Assembly (NCBI GenBank): GCA_944323245.1
Contig: CALURT010000009.1
Location: forward strand, 1 to 64,000
Reading direction: 5' to 3'
Origin: an uncultured Bacteroidales bacterium
Lineage (GTDB): Bacteria > Bacteroidota > Bacteroidia > Bacteroidales > UBA932
DNA: 64,000 bases
This document shows, in pieces, positions 16,411-25,101 of this stretch (position 1 is the stretch's first letter; each line of letters starts with the position of its first letter). The position numbers and the translations under genes are program-made. The notes below the pieces were generated by a model that did no database searches, was not told the origin of the DNA, and saw nothing but the letters and a program-made list of their open reading frames with translations.

Positions 16411-16449
16411 GTCATTCCGACCAAGCGGATGCGAGAGGAGGAATCTGCA
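16411..16449. repeat. Single REP-like element
   Basis: GTCATTCCGACCAAGCGGAT then GCGAGAGGAGGAATCTGCA is the reverse-orientation counterpart of the units at 869-1050. The ends (GTCATTCCGACC and GGAGGAATCTGCA) are conserved while the centre varies. Confidence 0.8.
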
Positions 16450-16454
16450 ACAAC

Positions 16455-16847
16455 CTAAATTATCAGTATTCTCAGAAAATGGATTCGTTTGGAATATGAA
16501 AAAACGCCGCAGCAGGCGACTCCGTCGAAGAGGTTGCCGCAGGCGTTGTATATGTCACATTTGCATCCGACAGATTCCGGGACGTACCGGCATGCCGGCG
16601 ATACGCTTTTCTTGGCGTCGGAAGCGATTCTGACTCCGGAATACGGATTTCTCGGAACGATAATCTGTTCATGAGCGGCGGAAATCTGTTCTATGCAATC
16701 CGACACGGCATTGTAGGCCGTGAGTTTGATTTCTTTCCGGACAGCCGGAGTATCCAGGGTTTCCTGAAACAGGTAGGAGAGAGCCGTCGAACATATAAGT
16801 CCGGCTATGAGGAAGATGAAAATTCTTTTTTGCTCTCTACTTAACAT
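16455..16847 (-). CDS. Possible small Cys-rich membrane-anchored or exported protein
   Basis: A 130-residue open frame. Residues 8-26 form a single hydrophobic helix (signal anchor or signal peptide), then a soluble part with a Cys-rich section (VGCKCDIYNACGNLFDGVACC). The gene fits between the REP element and the flavodiiron gene and starts 25 bp downstream of the flavodiiron stop on the same strand, which supports it as real. No homologue is recognised. The last 15 residues look less conserved-like, so the 3' end may be altered. Confidence 0.5.
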   Translation of the reverse strand: MLSREQKRIFIFLIAGLICSTALSYLFQETLDTPAVRKEIKLTAYNAVSDCIEQISAAHEQIIVPRNPYSGVRIASDAKKSVSPACRYVPESVGCKCDIYNACGNLFDGVACCGVFSYSKRIHFLRILII

Positions 16848-16872
16848 AATATAAATTGTGTAACAAAAGTCT

Positions 16873-18087
16873 CTAATCTTTCAAAGCACAGCTGATCCTC
16901 TCTGCAAGTTCCGCCATATCGCATTTTTCCTCTGAATATCCCTGAGCAAAGGAAATACCGTCTGAAAGAAGTCCGAACCCGTATTTTCCGGCCATTTCGT
17001 TGAGAAGCCGCACGCTTGCCGCAGCCCATGTATATGAACCGAAGGCCGCAAACCTGCGGTTTTTGAGCAGCCTTGCCCCCAAGCCGTACATGAAATTGTA
17101 CACCGGAGGAAAAATGTCATTGTTGTATGTCGGAGCGCCGGCGACTATGGTCGAATACCGGAAGGCATCCCTGTAAGCAAAGGAAACGTTTTCCGTACAC
17201 AAATCATGAATGGCATACGGAACGTTACGTTTTTGAAGCTCGGATGCAAGGGCTTTGGCCGCCTTGGCGGTATTGCCGTACATGGACGCATAGACGATGC
17301 ATACGCCTTTTTCGCCCTCGTATCTGCTCAACCTGTCATACAGGCCGACCACTTTATTTATATCCTTTTCCCAGACCGGACCATGAGTGCTGCAGATCCG
17401 TCCGATTTCGAGTCCGGACAGTTTTTTCAACGCAGCCTGCACAGTCTGGCCGTATTTTCCTACGATATTCGAGTAATATCTGGTCATTTCATCCTCGAAA
17501 CCGGAAAAACAGTCTTCTGTAACATTTTTGTTTCCATGCAGTTTCGCAACGGAATCCGTTATCCCTTCATCGACTGCGCCGAAACTTCCGAATGCGTCCC
17601 CGGAGAAAAGCGTCTTTTCCGCTTCAAGATATGTGACCATGGTTTCCGGCCAATGCACCATCGGAGCCATGAAGAACTTCAGTCCGGTCTCGCCAAGACT
17701 CAGGCTGTCTCCTTCCTTGACAACGTGTATGCCGTCTTCAATGCCGTAATATCCCTTGAGCATCGGAACCGCCTTGGCATTCGTAACTATGGTTATTTCC
17801 GGATATTCGTTTTTTACAGCGGCTATGAGAGACGAATGGTCCGGCTCCATGTGATTGATTACAAGATAGTCCAACTTCCTGGCTCCTAATTCCTTACGGA
17901 TATTGTCCATATATTCTCCGACAAAACCGGCGTCTGCTGTATCTATAAGTGCAGTCTTCTCGTCGATAACAAGATAGGAATTATAGGATACACCGTACGG
18001 AAGAGGCCAAAGGCCTTCGAAAATGATTTTTTTCAAGTCATTGACTCCTACATAACGTATTCTGTCGGATATTCTGCTCATGGTCAT
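16873..18087 (-). CDS. Flavodiiron protein (FprA-type A flavoprotein)
   Basis: A 404-residue two-domain protein. The metallo-beta-lactamase-like domain has the diiron ligands HMEPDH (H79, E81, D83, H84), VHWPETM, SGDAFG and STHGPVW. The flavodoxin domain (about 260-404) begins VCIVYASMYGNTAKAA with an FMN-binding loop and has AGAPTYNN. Family members reduce O2 to water or NO to N2O in the cytoplasm of anaerobes, protecting against oxidative or nitrosative stress. A promoter box lies 18 bp upstream. The start could also be the ATG two codons downstream. Confidence 0.93.
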   Translation of the reverse strand: MTMSRISDRIRYVGVNDLKKIIFEGLWPLPYGVSYNSYLVIDEKTALIDTADAGFVGEYMDNIRKELGARKLDYLVINHMEPDHSSLIAAVKNEYPEITIVTNAKAVPMLKGYYGIEDGIHVVKEGDSLSLGETGLKFFMAPMVHWPETMVTYLEAEKTLFSGDAFGSFGAVDEGITDSVAKLHGNKNVTEDCFSGFEDEMTRYYSNIVGKYGQTVQAALKKLSGLEIGRICSTHGPVWEKDINKVVGLYDRLSRYEGEKGVCIVYASMYGNTAKAAKALASELQKRNVPYAIHDLCTENVSFAYRDAFRYSTIVAGAPTYNNDIFPPVYNFMYGLGARLLKNRRFAAFGSYTWAAASVRLLNEMAGKYGFGLLSDGISFAQGYSEEKCDMAELAERISCALKD

Positions 18088-18104
18088 GATAATTAAACAG
18101 CCTG

Positions 18105-18112
18105 CAAAAATA
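18105..18112 (-). promoter_or_regulatory. -7 box of the flavodiiron gene
   Basis: TATTTTTG on the minus strand fits TAnnTTTG, in the short gap between the flavodiiron gene and the upstream outer-membrane protein gene. Confidence 0.5.
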
Positions 18113-18123
18113 ATAAAACTTCT

Positions 18124-18744
18124 TCAGAAGGTCAAGCCGATTCCGAAAGTCAGGGCACCGACATACACTTCGTTCCTTCGCAACGCATCTCCGGATATGA
18201 TCTCTCCCCTGCCGGTACGGTACGTTTCAGGATGAATGTACGCACCCTGCAGGGACGCAATGAAATCCAATTTGGCAAATCTGTTAAGCGACACCCTGTA
18301 GCCTCCTCCGATTCTCGCTATTCCGGAAAAATCGCCGGCATTTCCCGAAGTGACCACACCGCATCCTGCGGCAGCGAATGCCAACCATCTGTTTTTCAGA
18401 GGGTTCTTCCCTGAGAGCCAAGTCCCTTTCAATGAAAGGGGAACCATGCGTTCTCCGCCGTAAATACCGCAATATCCGCTTTCCAAGGAAAGATTGAATT
18501 TCGCGGAGAGGTTCACACCTGCATGGACGAGAATCTGTCCGCTGCTCGAAAAGCCGGTTTCCGTACCTTTTACGTTGATTCTGTCACCTTCGGATGCTAT
18601 GTAGTTGCGGTGATAGAAATTCAGAAGGGACATTGCGTATGCTCCTTCGGCCCCGAATGTAAAGCGGGGAAAGTCTCTTCCCTGCATCGTCCCGAGACAG
18701 CAGAGAAGGAGAAACGCTGCCAGTATATGTCTTCCCGTGCACAT
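18124..18744 (-). CDS. Predicted outer-membrane beta-barrel protein, hypothetical
   Basis: A 206-residue protein with a signal peptide (hydrophobic AAFLLLCCLGTMQG) and glycine/aromatic-rich alternating strands, ending in VGALTFGIGLTF, a C-terminal Phe strand typical of outer-membrane barrels. The function is unknown. It starts one base after the stop of a second small barrel protein and is the last gene of a pyk-GNAT-OMP-OMP series. The two barrel genes are similar in size and style but not obviously duplicates. Confidence 0.72.
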   Translation of the reverse strand: MCTGRHILAAFLLLCCLGTMQGRDFPRFTFGAEGAYAMSLLNFYHRNYIASEGDRINVKGTETGFSSSGQILVHAGVNLSAKFNLSLESGYCGIYGGERMVPLSLKGTWLSGKNPLKNRWLAFAAAGCGVVTSGNAGDFSGIARIGGGYRVSLNRFAKLDFIASLQGAYIHPETYRTGRGEIISGDALRRNEVYVGALTFGIGLTF

Positions 18745-18745
18745 G

Positions 18746-19282
18746 TCAGAAACGGTATTTGATTCCTATTCGGGGCATCAGCGAAGCGATCAGCCCGTAT
18801 TCGTACAGTCCCATGCGGAAATTGATGCTGTCTTCAGGCCTGCAGACCGTCACTCCGAGAACCGGAGCAAGGGACAGGGACAGTGAGACAGGAACGTTGA
18901 AAGCGTATTCCATCCCTATTTCTCCGCAGACTCCCGCCATCAGGCCGTAGAGGCCGTCATTGCCCCTCACATAACCGGCTGTGACTCCTGGACCTGCATA
19001 TCCTGTAATGACTTCCCCGTTCCCGTACTTTTTCGAAGCGAAAACGAATTGTCCGATAAAATCGAACGAGATGCCCGGATAATCGTATTTTCCGGAAATG
19101 ACGCCGTTCATGTCAAGATTCGCATTGACAATGCAACGCAGGTTCTCCGAAACCTTTTTCCCGAATTCCAATGAAAATTCGTTGCCGGCAAATGCAGCGC
19201 CGGCAGACATGTTCCTTTCCCGGGAATGGACGGAACAGCAAAACAAGGCCAATAGAAAAAATATGCACGCAACGCGTCTCAT
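18746..19282 (-). CDS. Predicted outer-membrane beta-barrel protein, hypothetical
   Basis: A 178-residue protein with a signal peptide (ACIFFLLALFCCSVHS) and a beta-rich body ending MPRIGIKYRF, with a terminal aromatic residue as in outer-membrane barrels. Its start overlaps the stop of the GNAT gene by 4 nt. No named family is recognised; small 8-strand barrels of this type are common in Bacteroidales. Confidence 0.72.
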   Translation of the reverse strand: MRRVACIFFLLALFCCSVHSRERNMSAGAAFAGNEFSLEFGKKVSENLRCIVNANLDMNGVISGKYDYPGISFDFIGQFVFASKKYGNGEVITGYAGPGVTAGYVRGNDGLYGLMAGVCGEIGMEYAFNVPVSLSLSLAPVLGVTVCRPEDSINFRMGLYEYGLIASLMPRIGIKYRF

Positions 19283-19878
19283 ATCGTTTTCTGCATGTGC
19301 TTCATCTTATGTCCGAAAAAGTCCTTGATACCCTTTACTTCAAAGCCGAGCCTGCGGTACAGCGCCTCGGCCTTGGGCTTGTCTTCATCGACGATGAGGC
19401 CTACGGTATGGAATCCGGCTCCAGCAGCCTTGGCAAACATGGCTTCGAACAGCCTGGAACCTATTCCCATGGAGCGCATCTGCGGATCCACTCCGGCCGA
19501 GTCCAAGTAAAATTCTCCGGCCTCCGTCTCCCGGACCTGCCTGAAATCCGTCCCCGAACCCGGGAAACTCGCATCAAAACGTTCTGCAACGGAATTTTTC
19601 AGCCTTTCGTATTCAGCTCCGTCGTAGCCGTTCATCATGCCGACTATGCGTTCTGTCCCATCCTCCGAAGTCAATACGGCAACCTTGGTCACCTCGTAGC
19701 TGTAGAGGTTGTCTTGCGAAGCGACGAATCCGCTGATAAATTCAGCGAATGATTCTTCGTCCAATGAGGGCATCCTCGACAGGAAATCCTCTACCGGCCA
19801 TGCCATTATCAGAAGCCGGGCTACGCCTGCTGCATCTTCCGGACGTGCGTCGCGGACTGTTATCAGACTGTTTTCCAT
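19279..19878 (-). CDS. GNAT-family N-acetyltransferase
   Basis: A 199-residue acetyltransferase. The acetyl-CoA motif A is visible as AGVDPQMRSMGIGSRLFEAM, with the Q/RxxGxG/A core, and YRRLGFEVKG is the conserved C-terminal strand-helix. The substrate is unknown. It begins 2 nt after pyruvate kinase and overlaps the next barrel gene, so it is cotranscribed with pyk. Confidence 0.88.
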   Translation of the reverse strand: MENSLITVRDARPEDAAGVARLLIMAWPVEDFLSRMPSLDEESFAEFISGFVASQDNLYSYEVTKVAVLTSEDGTERIVGMMNGYDGAEYERLKNSVAERFDASFPGSGTDFRQVRETEAGEFYLDSAGVDPQMRSMGIGSRLFEAMFAKAAGAGFHTVGLIVDEDKPKAEALYRRLGFEVKGIKDFFGHKMKHMQKTI

Positions 19879-19880
19879 AA

Positions 19881-21296
19881 CTACTGCACGTATTTGAATT
19901 CAAGATATGTGGCTCCCAATTCGTCATTGAAACTGCCTCCGATAAAGCCCACAAGGTCTCCGGAAGCGATTCTCCCCTCCTCCATCAGCATCCTGACGGC
20001 ATTCCTGACGAACTCCTCCTTGCTTTTCTGTATCGGGAACTTGTAGCAATAGATATCGTATGTCAATGCCAGTTCCCTCATTGTAAAGTCGTTATAGCAC
20101 ATGGCATATATCGGGACCTTGGGTCTGAATTCCGACAGATAGCGGCCCGTCCGCCCTGTCCACGTATCGAAAATAATAGCCTTGACAGGAAGGTCCTGGG
20201 TGGCGGCCACGAGTTCCTTTGCCAGGACTGCTGCAATCGGTTTGGATACCATTTCCAAATTCAGATCGAGCGAAATATCGATGGATTTCTCGGCCTCCTT
20301 GGCGATTTTCGTCATTGTAGCGACAGCTTCGACAGGGTATTTGCCGCTTGCCGTCTCCCCGCTGAGCATGATGGCATCCGTACTCTGGAATATGGCATTG
20401 GCCACGTCCGTAACCTCCGCCCTTGTCGGCCTCGGATTCTCGATCATGGTATGCAACATCTGGGTTGCTATGATTACAGGCTTCTTCCTTGCCCGGCATC
20501 TTTGTATTATATGCCTCTGTATCAACGGTATCCTTTCTGCCGGGATTTCCACTCCGAGGTCTCCCCTCGCCACCATGACGGCATAGGTGTGCGAAAGTAT
20601 CTCGTCGAGATTGTCTATCCCCTGCTGGTTCTCTATCTTGGATATTATCTTCAGATGGCTGCCGTATGAATCCAGAAGGGACTGGACTTCGATAAGGTCC
20701 TCCTTACCCCTTACGAACGAGTGTGCGATGAAGTCCAAATCGGCATCGATGGCCCATTTTACGAATTTCCTGTCCTTTTCGGTAAGGGCCGGAAGGGCAA
20801 TGTGTACGTTCGGGACGTTCACGCTTTTCTTTCCCTTGATGACACCGTCATTCTGTACCTCGCACAGGAGCTTGTCATTGTCCTTGCCCGTAATGAAAAG
20901 GTCCACCGCCCCGTCATCGATGAGCACATGCGAACCTACGGGGACATCCGATACGAAGTTGGAATAATTCGTGTACAGGACCGGATATCTGCAAAGTTGG
21001 TCCGGTCCGTTGTGGATTTCTATCCAGTCTCCCTGCCGGGCAATGAATTCTGATGCGTCGTCGGCCATTGCGGTCAGTCTGACCTCCGGGCCTTTGGTAT
21101 CGACGAGTATTCCTATCTTGTCCGATACTGCACGGACATTGTCCACGATTTTCTGCGCACCCTCGACGGTGGCATGCGCCGAATTGATCCTGACGATGTT
21201 CATCCCGCTCTCATACAGCTTCGTAAGGAAATTCACATCGCATCTCAAATCGGAAACCGTGCATATTATTTTCGTCTTTTTTTCAAAAAAACTCAT
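19881..21296 (-). CDS. pyk: Pyruvate kinase
   Basis: A 471-residue glycolytic enzyme converting PEP and ADP to pyruvate and ATP. Visible motifs are GMNIVRINSAHA, DTKGPEVR, the catalytic-lysine block IISKIENQQG, the signature ATQMLHTMIENPRPTRAEVT and IMLSGETASGKYP. The frame extends 13 codons upstream, but ATG at 21296 is preceded by AAAGGTGA and gives MSFFEKKTKIICT, the usual family N-terminus. A promoter box lies 36 bp upstream. It heads the pyk-GNAT-OMP-OMP unit. Confidence 0.95.
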   Translation of the reverse strand: MSFFEKKTKIICTVSDLRCDVNFLTKLYESGMNIVRINSAHATVEGAQKIVDNVRAVSDKIGILVDTKGPEVRLTAMADDASEFIARQGDWIEIHNGPDQLCRYPVLYTNYSNFVSDVPVGSHVLIDDGAVDLFITGKDNDKLLCEVQNDGVIKGKKSVNVPNVHIALPALTEKDRKFVKWAIDADLDFIAHSFVRGKEDLIEVQSLLDSYGSHLKIISKIENQQGIDNLDEILSHTYAVMVARGDLGVEIPAERIPLIQRHIIQRCRARKKPVIIATQMLHTMIENPRPTRAEVTDVANAIFQSTDAIMLSGETASGKYPVEAVATMTKIAKEAEKSIDISLDLNLEMVSKPIAAVLAKELVAATQDLPVKAIIFDTWTGRTGRYLSEFRPKVPIYAMCYNDFTMRELALTYDIYCYKFPIQKSKEEFVRNAVRMLMEEGRIASGDLVGFIGGSFNDELGATYLEFKYVQ

Positions 21297-21332
21297 TTTT
21301 TCACCTTTTCTTTCAACTCGCGAATATGCGGA

Positions 21333-21340
21333 CAAATATA
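21333..21340 (-). promoter_or_regulatory. -7 box of pyk
   Basis: TATATTTG on the minus strand fits TAnnTTTG, 36 bp before the start codon and divergent from the rarA box. Confidence 0.5.
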
Positions 21341-21353
21341 AGAAAATATTTGC

Positions 21354-21361
21354 TAATTTTG
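21354..21361 (+). promoter_or_regulatory. -7 box of rarA
   Basis: TAATTTTG fits TAnnTTTG, 20 bp before the rarA ATG at 21382. This supports that start against a much longer in-frame extension that would cross pyk. Confidence 0.5.
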
Positions 21362-21381
21362 TCGGGCGTTATACTCACAGG

Positions 21382-22692
21382 ATGGATTTCGAAGACAACA
21401 TAGGCAGGAGCAGGATGCTCCCTCCCCTCCCCGAAAGGATGAGACCGAAAAAATTAGAGGATTATTTCGGCCAGAAACATCTCGTAGGCGAAGACGGTGT
21501 GCTTAACGTGATGGTCAGGACCGGAAACCTGAAGTCATTCATATTGTGGGGGCCTCCGGGAGTAGGAAAAACCACCATCGCCAAAATCATGGCGTCCGCT
21601 CTCGACAGGGAATTTTTCTCATTGTCGGCCATAAGTTCGGGAGTCAAGGAAGTCAGGGACGTAATAGAAAAGGCCAAAGGCAATTCCATATTCTCGTCGC
21701 CGGCGCCTCCGATACTTTTCATAGATGAAATCCACCGGTTCAGCAAGTCTCAGCAGGACGCACTCCTCGGAGCCGTCGAAGAAGGGGTGGTGACCCTTAT
21801 AGGCGCCACTACGGAGAATCCTTCATTCGAGGTCATAACTCCACTCCTGTCCCGCTGTTCCGTATTCGTACTGAAGCCCTTGGACAAGGAAGACCTCGAA
21901 AAGCTCATGTACAGGGCGATTCGCGAAGACGTGATTCTGAAAACGAGGAAATTCGACGTGCGGGAAACGGAAGCCCTGTTCAGATACAGCGGAGGAGACG
22001 CAAGAAAACTTCTCAACATAATAGAACTTGTCACCGGAACATTTTCCGCCAATGATACGGTTGTCATAGACAATGAAACCGTCACCTCCCGGCTGAGCGA
22101 AAATCCTGCGATGTACGACAAGGGCGGAGAAATGCACTATGACATAATATCGGCATTCATCAAGAGTGTAAGGGGGTCCGACCCCAATGCGGCAGTGTAC
22201 TGGATGGCCAGAATGCTCAACGGAGGCGAGGATCCTCTGTTCATAGCCCGGAGAATGTGCATCCTCGCCGCCGAAGACATCGGATTGGCCAATCCCAACG
22301 CACTTCTCCTTGCCAACGCCTGTTTTCAGACCGTCCACAACATAGGCATGCCGGAAGCACGGATTCCACTTGCCGAGACAGCGGTCTATTTGGCAACATC
22401 ACCGAAAAGCAACTCCGCATACCTTGCGATAGACAAGGCAATAGCCCTTGCGTCGGAAACACAGGATGCTCCCGTACCTCTGTATTTAAGAAACGCTCCG
22501 ACGAAACTCATGGAAGAGCTCGGCTACAGTGACGGCTACAAATACGCCCATGACTATCCGGGGCATTTCGCCGATCTCGAATTCATGCCGGAAAAATTGT
22601 CCGGAACCCGACTGTATGAACCTGCCGACAGTAAAAAAGAGCAGGAAATAGCATCGCGCATGGACAGGCTTTGGCCGAAATACAGAAAATGA
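21382..22692 (+). CDS. rarA: Replication-associated recombination protein A (AAA+ ATPase)
   Basis: A 436-residue clamp-loader-like ATPase of the RarA/MgsA/WRNIP1 family acting at stalled replication forks. Walker A is WGPPGVGKTT, Walker B is LFIDEIHRF, sensor 1 is GATTENPSFE, and the MgsA C-terminal domain contains ARRMCILAAEDIGLANP. A long open frame reaches upstream into pyk, but ATG at 21382 gives the conserved N-terminus and follows a promoter box. Monocistronic; the next gene is convergent. Confidence 0.94.
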   Translation: MDFEDNIGRSRMLPPLPERMRPKKLEDYFGQKHLVGEDGVLNVMVRTGNLKSFILWGPPGVGKTTIAKIMASALDREFFSLSAISSGVKEVRDVIEKAKGNSIFSSPAPPILFIDEIHRFSKSQQDALLGAVEEGVVTLIGATTENPSFEVITPLLSRCSVFVLKPLDKEDLEKLMYRAIREDVILKTRKFDVRETEALFRYSGGDARKLLNIIELVTGTFSANDTVVIDNETVTSRLSENPAMYDKGGEMHYDIISAFIKSVRGSDPNAAVYWMARMLNGGEDPLFIARRMCILAAEDIGLANPNALLLANACFQTVHNIGMPEARIPLAETAVYLATSPKSNSAYLAIDKAIALASETQDAPVPLYLRNAPTKLMEELGYSDGYKYAHDYPGHFADLEFMPEKLSGTRLYEPADSKKEQEIASRMDRLWPKYRK

Positions 22693-22717
22693 GGTATTAA
22701 TTTAAAGAGGTATTCTT

Positions 22718-24916
22718 TTAAAACGGATACCCGACACCGAAATGGACGGCGAATCCGTCCCGTTTGAGCCATTGCCCCGGAAGGAGCCAGCGGCTGCCTG
22801 CAGCCCTTGCAGGATCATGCAGCCTCATACCCATATCGACTCTCAGCAGCAGGAAATTCAAGTCTAATCGCAGCCCCACACCCCAGTTCGCAGCTATGCT
22901 CTGTGCAAAGGTCCTCATCATAAGCTTCGATTCGAAACTGCTTTCCGTACCGCTGTCCCTCAAGGTCCACACATTGCCCGCATCCACGAAAAGCGCCCCT
23001 TCCAATTTCCAGAACATCCTGAATCTGTACTCAATATTGGCTTCCAATTTCATGTCGCCGGTCTGATTGGCAATGATGAAGGTAGTGTCCATGGGAGCCA
23101 AGCCGGGACCGACGGCGCGGGCCTGCCAGCCTCTCAGACTGCTTGCTCCCCCTGCGTAGAAATGTTTCTCGAACGGAAGGGCCGTGGAATTGCCGTAGGC
23201 GTAACCTGCTCCGGCTATGAACCTTGTCGCTATGGCCTGCCCGTCATTCCTTCCGAAGCGCCATGTCTTTCCAAGAGTGATTTCGCCCCTGACATATTGG
23301 GAAAACGGCGTCTTCCAGATGATTCCGGCACCGTTTTCATCCCTTTTCATGAGCGGCTTGAAGGCGCTCAGAAGATTTCCCGCTATGTCACCCTGGAACC
23401 TTATGTAATGGAAAGGCGTTTTCGGTACTACGTCGGTATTCGTCGTATAATACAGGGTCACGCCGGAACCGATATCGAAGTGGTCCTGATAGGCATTGCG
23501 CATGAAAGGGTCGCGTGCCAATGTGTTGTAGAAAGAATAGTCAAGATCGAACAGCCTCACTATGTTGAGCTGTACGGGATATATCTGATAGAAGAATTTC
23601 CCTCCGACATTGCCCGTATAACCATAGGATGTGGCTATGATGTTTCTCGTGTATTCAGGCCGGTTCTGGTAATTGTAGGACAGGTTGAAATCCGTCCTCG
23701 GCACCGCACCCGGGAAAAGGCTGTAGGGCAGAAGAAGAAATTTCGGGAAACTCAGACCGGCGGACACTCCGAATTCATTGGACCGGATGTCGTCGTTGAA
23801 CTTGAACTGGAAATTACCCATGAAGCTGAGATTCAGCCATTCCCCGCCGCGGAAAATATTCTTGTGGTAATATGACAGCTGGGGCGACACTCCGAGAAGT
23901 CCCGACGAATTGGATGATGCCTCTAAGTTGAGTTTGAAGCCCTGAAGTTTCGACTGGGCAAGATTTATAGTACAGTCTACGGTATTGCTGTCGGCCTCTG
24001 TCATCTCCACGTTGACGCTGCTGAAAACACGGAGTGCCGACAGTCTCGAATATGTGTTGTTCACCATGTCGACACTGTATTGCTCCCCCGGCCTTATCGT
24101 GTTCAGTTTCTTCAGGACCGAATCATTGAATTTCAACGTCGCAGGATAATTGATATGGACCTCCCCTATCCTGAATTTATGGAATGTCCCGCCGTCTTCC
24201 TCCGCTTCGTTTCTCGTATAGGTGTTTATTCTCATGTCGAGAAGTGCGGAATCCGGCGTCGTCAGCGTGTCGGCCTCGAAAAAATAATAGTTCTTGTTGA
24301 ATCCGTAAAAGCCCCTGTTTCTCAGATATGCGCTCGAACGCTCGCTTTCCTGTTCCAGAATGTTTTCAGACAACGGCATACCCGTGCGGACAAGCATGTT
24401 GGCAGTGTCGGCATAAAATTCATCAGCGAATATTCCGTGAGGGACGGAATAGCTTATCTCCTTGATTGGATACTGTTTGCCGAGAGTGATGTTGTATCTG
24501 ACGTAGGCCCTTCTTTTCCTTACATTGATGTCCGTACTGATGTGCGAACCGTAATATCCGAGATATTCAAGATGCCTGATGATGTTCTCTTCCGAACTCT
24601 CCACCATGTCCGGGTCATAGACCACCGGGGCGACGCCTATCTTGCGGACGAATCTGTCCCAGCCCTTGCCTTTGCCGTTGGTCCAGTTGTAAACGTTCAG
24701 GAAAGGGTTCCATCCGAAAATAAAATAGGAATTGGGCTGCTGTTTCAGGTAGGGCTCAATGCTTTTGGTATCGAAATGCCTGTCGTTCGTCACGACTATC
24801 TCATTGTCTGCAAGGCGGTATTCCCCATCCTGCAATACTCTCGTCGTACTGCAGGAACTGAAAATGGCTCCTGCGCAGAGGAGCAGTATTGCCGCTATCC
24901 TGTATTCCGGTCTCAT
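22718..24916 (-). CDS. tamL: TamL-type BamA/TamA-family outer-membrane lipoprotein
   Basis: A 732-residue Omp85-superfamily protein. The signal peptide ends IFSSCSTTRV, so Cys21 is likely lipidated, the feature that separates TamL from BamA. POTRA-like domains fill about residues 30-340, followed by a 16-strand barrel carrying FYAGGASSLRGWQAR, equivalent to the VRGF motif of strand-domain loop L6. It ends in a barrel closing strand ...VHFGVGYPF. It probably assembles or exports outer-membrane or surface proteins together with a TamB partner, which is not in this window. Promoter boxes with a good -33/-7 spacing lie upstream. Confidence 0.88.
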   Translation of the reverse strand: MRPEYRIAAILLLCAGAIFSSCSTTRVLQDGEYRLADNEIVVTNDRHFDTKSIEPYLKQQPNSYFIFGWNPFLNVYNWTNGKGKGWDRFVRKIGVAPVVYDPDMVESSEENIIRHLEYLGYYGSHISTDINVRKRRAYVRYNITLGKQYPIKEISYSVPHGIFADEFYADTANMLVRTGMPLSENILEQESERSSAYLRNRGFYGFNKNYYFFEADTLTTPDSALLDMRINTYTRNEAEEDGGTFHKFRIGEVHINYPATLKFNDSVLKKLNTIRPGEQYSVDMVNNTYSRLSALRVFSSVNVEMTEADSNTVDCTINLAQSKLQGFKLNLEASSNSSGLLGVSPQLSYYHKNIFRGGEWLNLSFMGNFQFKFNDDIRSNEFGVSAGLSFPKFLLLPYSLFPGAVPRTDFNLSYNYQNRPEYTRNIIATSYGYTGNVGGKFFYQIYPVQLNIVRLFDLDYSFYNTLARDPFMRNAYQDHFDIGSGVTLYYTTNTDVVPKTPFHYIRFQGDIAGNLLSAFKPLMKRDENGAGIIWKTPFSQYVRGEITLGKTWRFGRNDGQAIATRFIAGAGYAYGNSTALPFEKHFYAGGASSLRGWQARAVGPGLAPMDTTFIIANQTGDMKLEANIEYRFRMFWKLEGALFVDAGNVWTLRDSGTESSFESKLMMRTFAQSIAANWGVGLRLDLNFLLLRVDMGMRLHDPARAAGSRWLLPGQWLKRDGFAVHFGVGYPF

Positions 24917-24942
24917 TGTCCTTAAATCCCTGTCGGAACACG

Positions 24943-24973
24943 CAAATTTATCTCAATATTGCGGATTCTCAAA
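24943..24973 (-). promoter_or_regulatory. Promoter of tamL
   Basis: On the minus strand TTTG (24970-24973) is followed after 19 nt by TAAATTTG (24943-24950), a complete Bacteroidetes -33/-7 pair, 26 bp before the start codon. Confidence 0.65.
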
Positions 24974-24985
24974 ATTTTTCAGGTT

Positions 24986-25019
24986 TTTGTAGAAAAGACG
25001 AATTATTATGATATATTTG
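24986..25019 (+). promoter_or_regulatory. Promoter of the arginine decarboxylase operon
   Basis: TTTG (24986-24989) and TATATTTG (25012-25019) are separated by 22 nt. An untranslated leader of about 75 nt follows. Confidence 0.6.
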
Positions 25020-25032
25020 CACCCGCAAATGA

Positions 25033-25053
25033 CAATCCGAGTGAATTGGATTG
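25033..25053 (+). other. Leader hairpin before arginine decarboxylase
   Basis: CAATCC and GGATTG form a short stem with a 9-nt loop within the untranslated leader. It has no T-run and is not a terminator; possible mRNA-stability or regulatory element, low certainty. Confidence 0.35.
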
Positions 25054-25101
25054 CCGATTGAAAGGTATAAGTAACTTAGTCGGATTTATTGAAATTCAGA
25101 A

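Noticed and set aside
20971..21381. Longer N-terminus for rarA
   Set aside because: It would run antisense through pyk and its promoter; the family start is at 21382.
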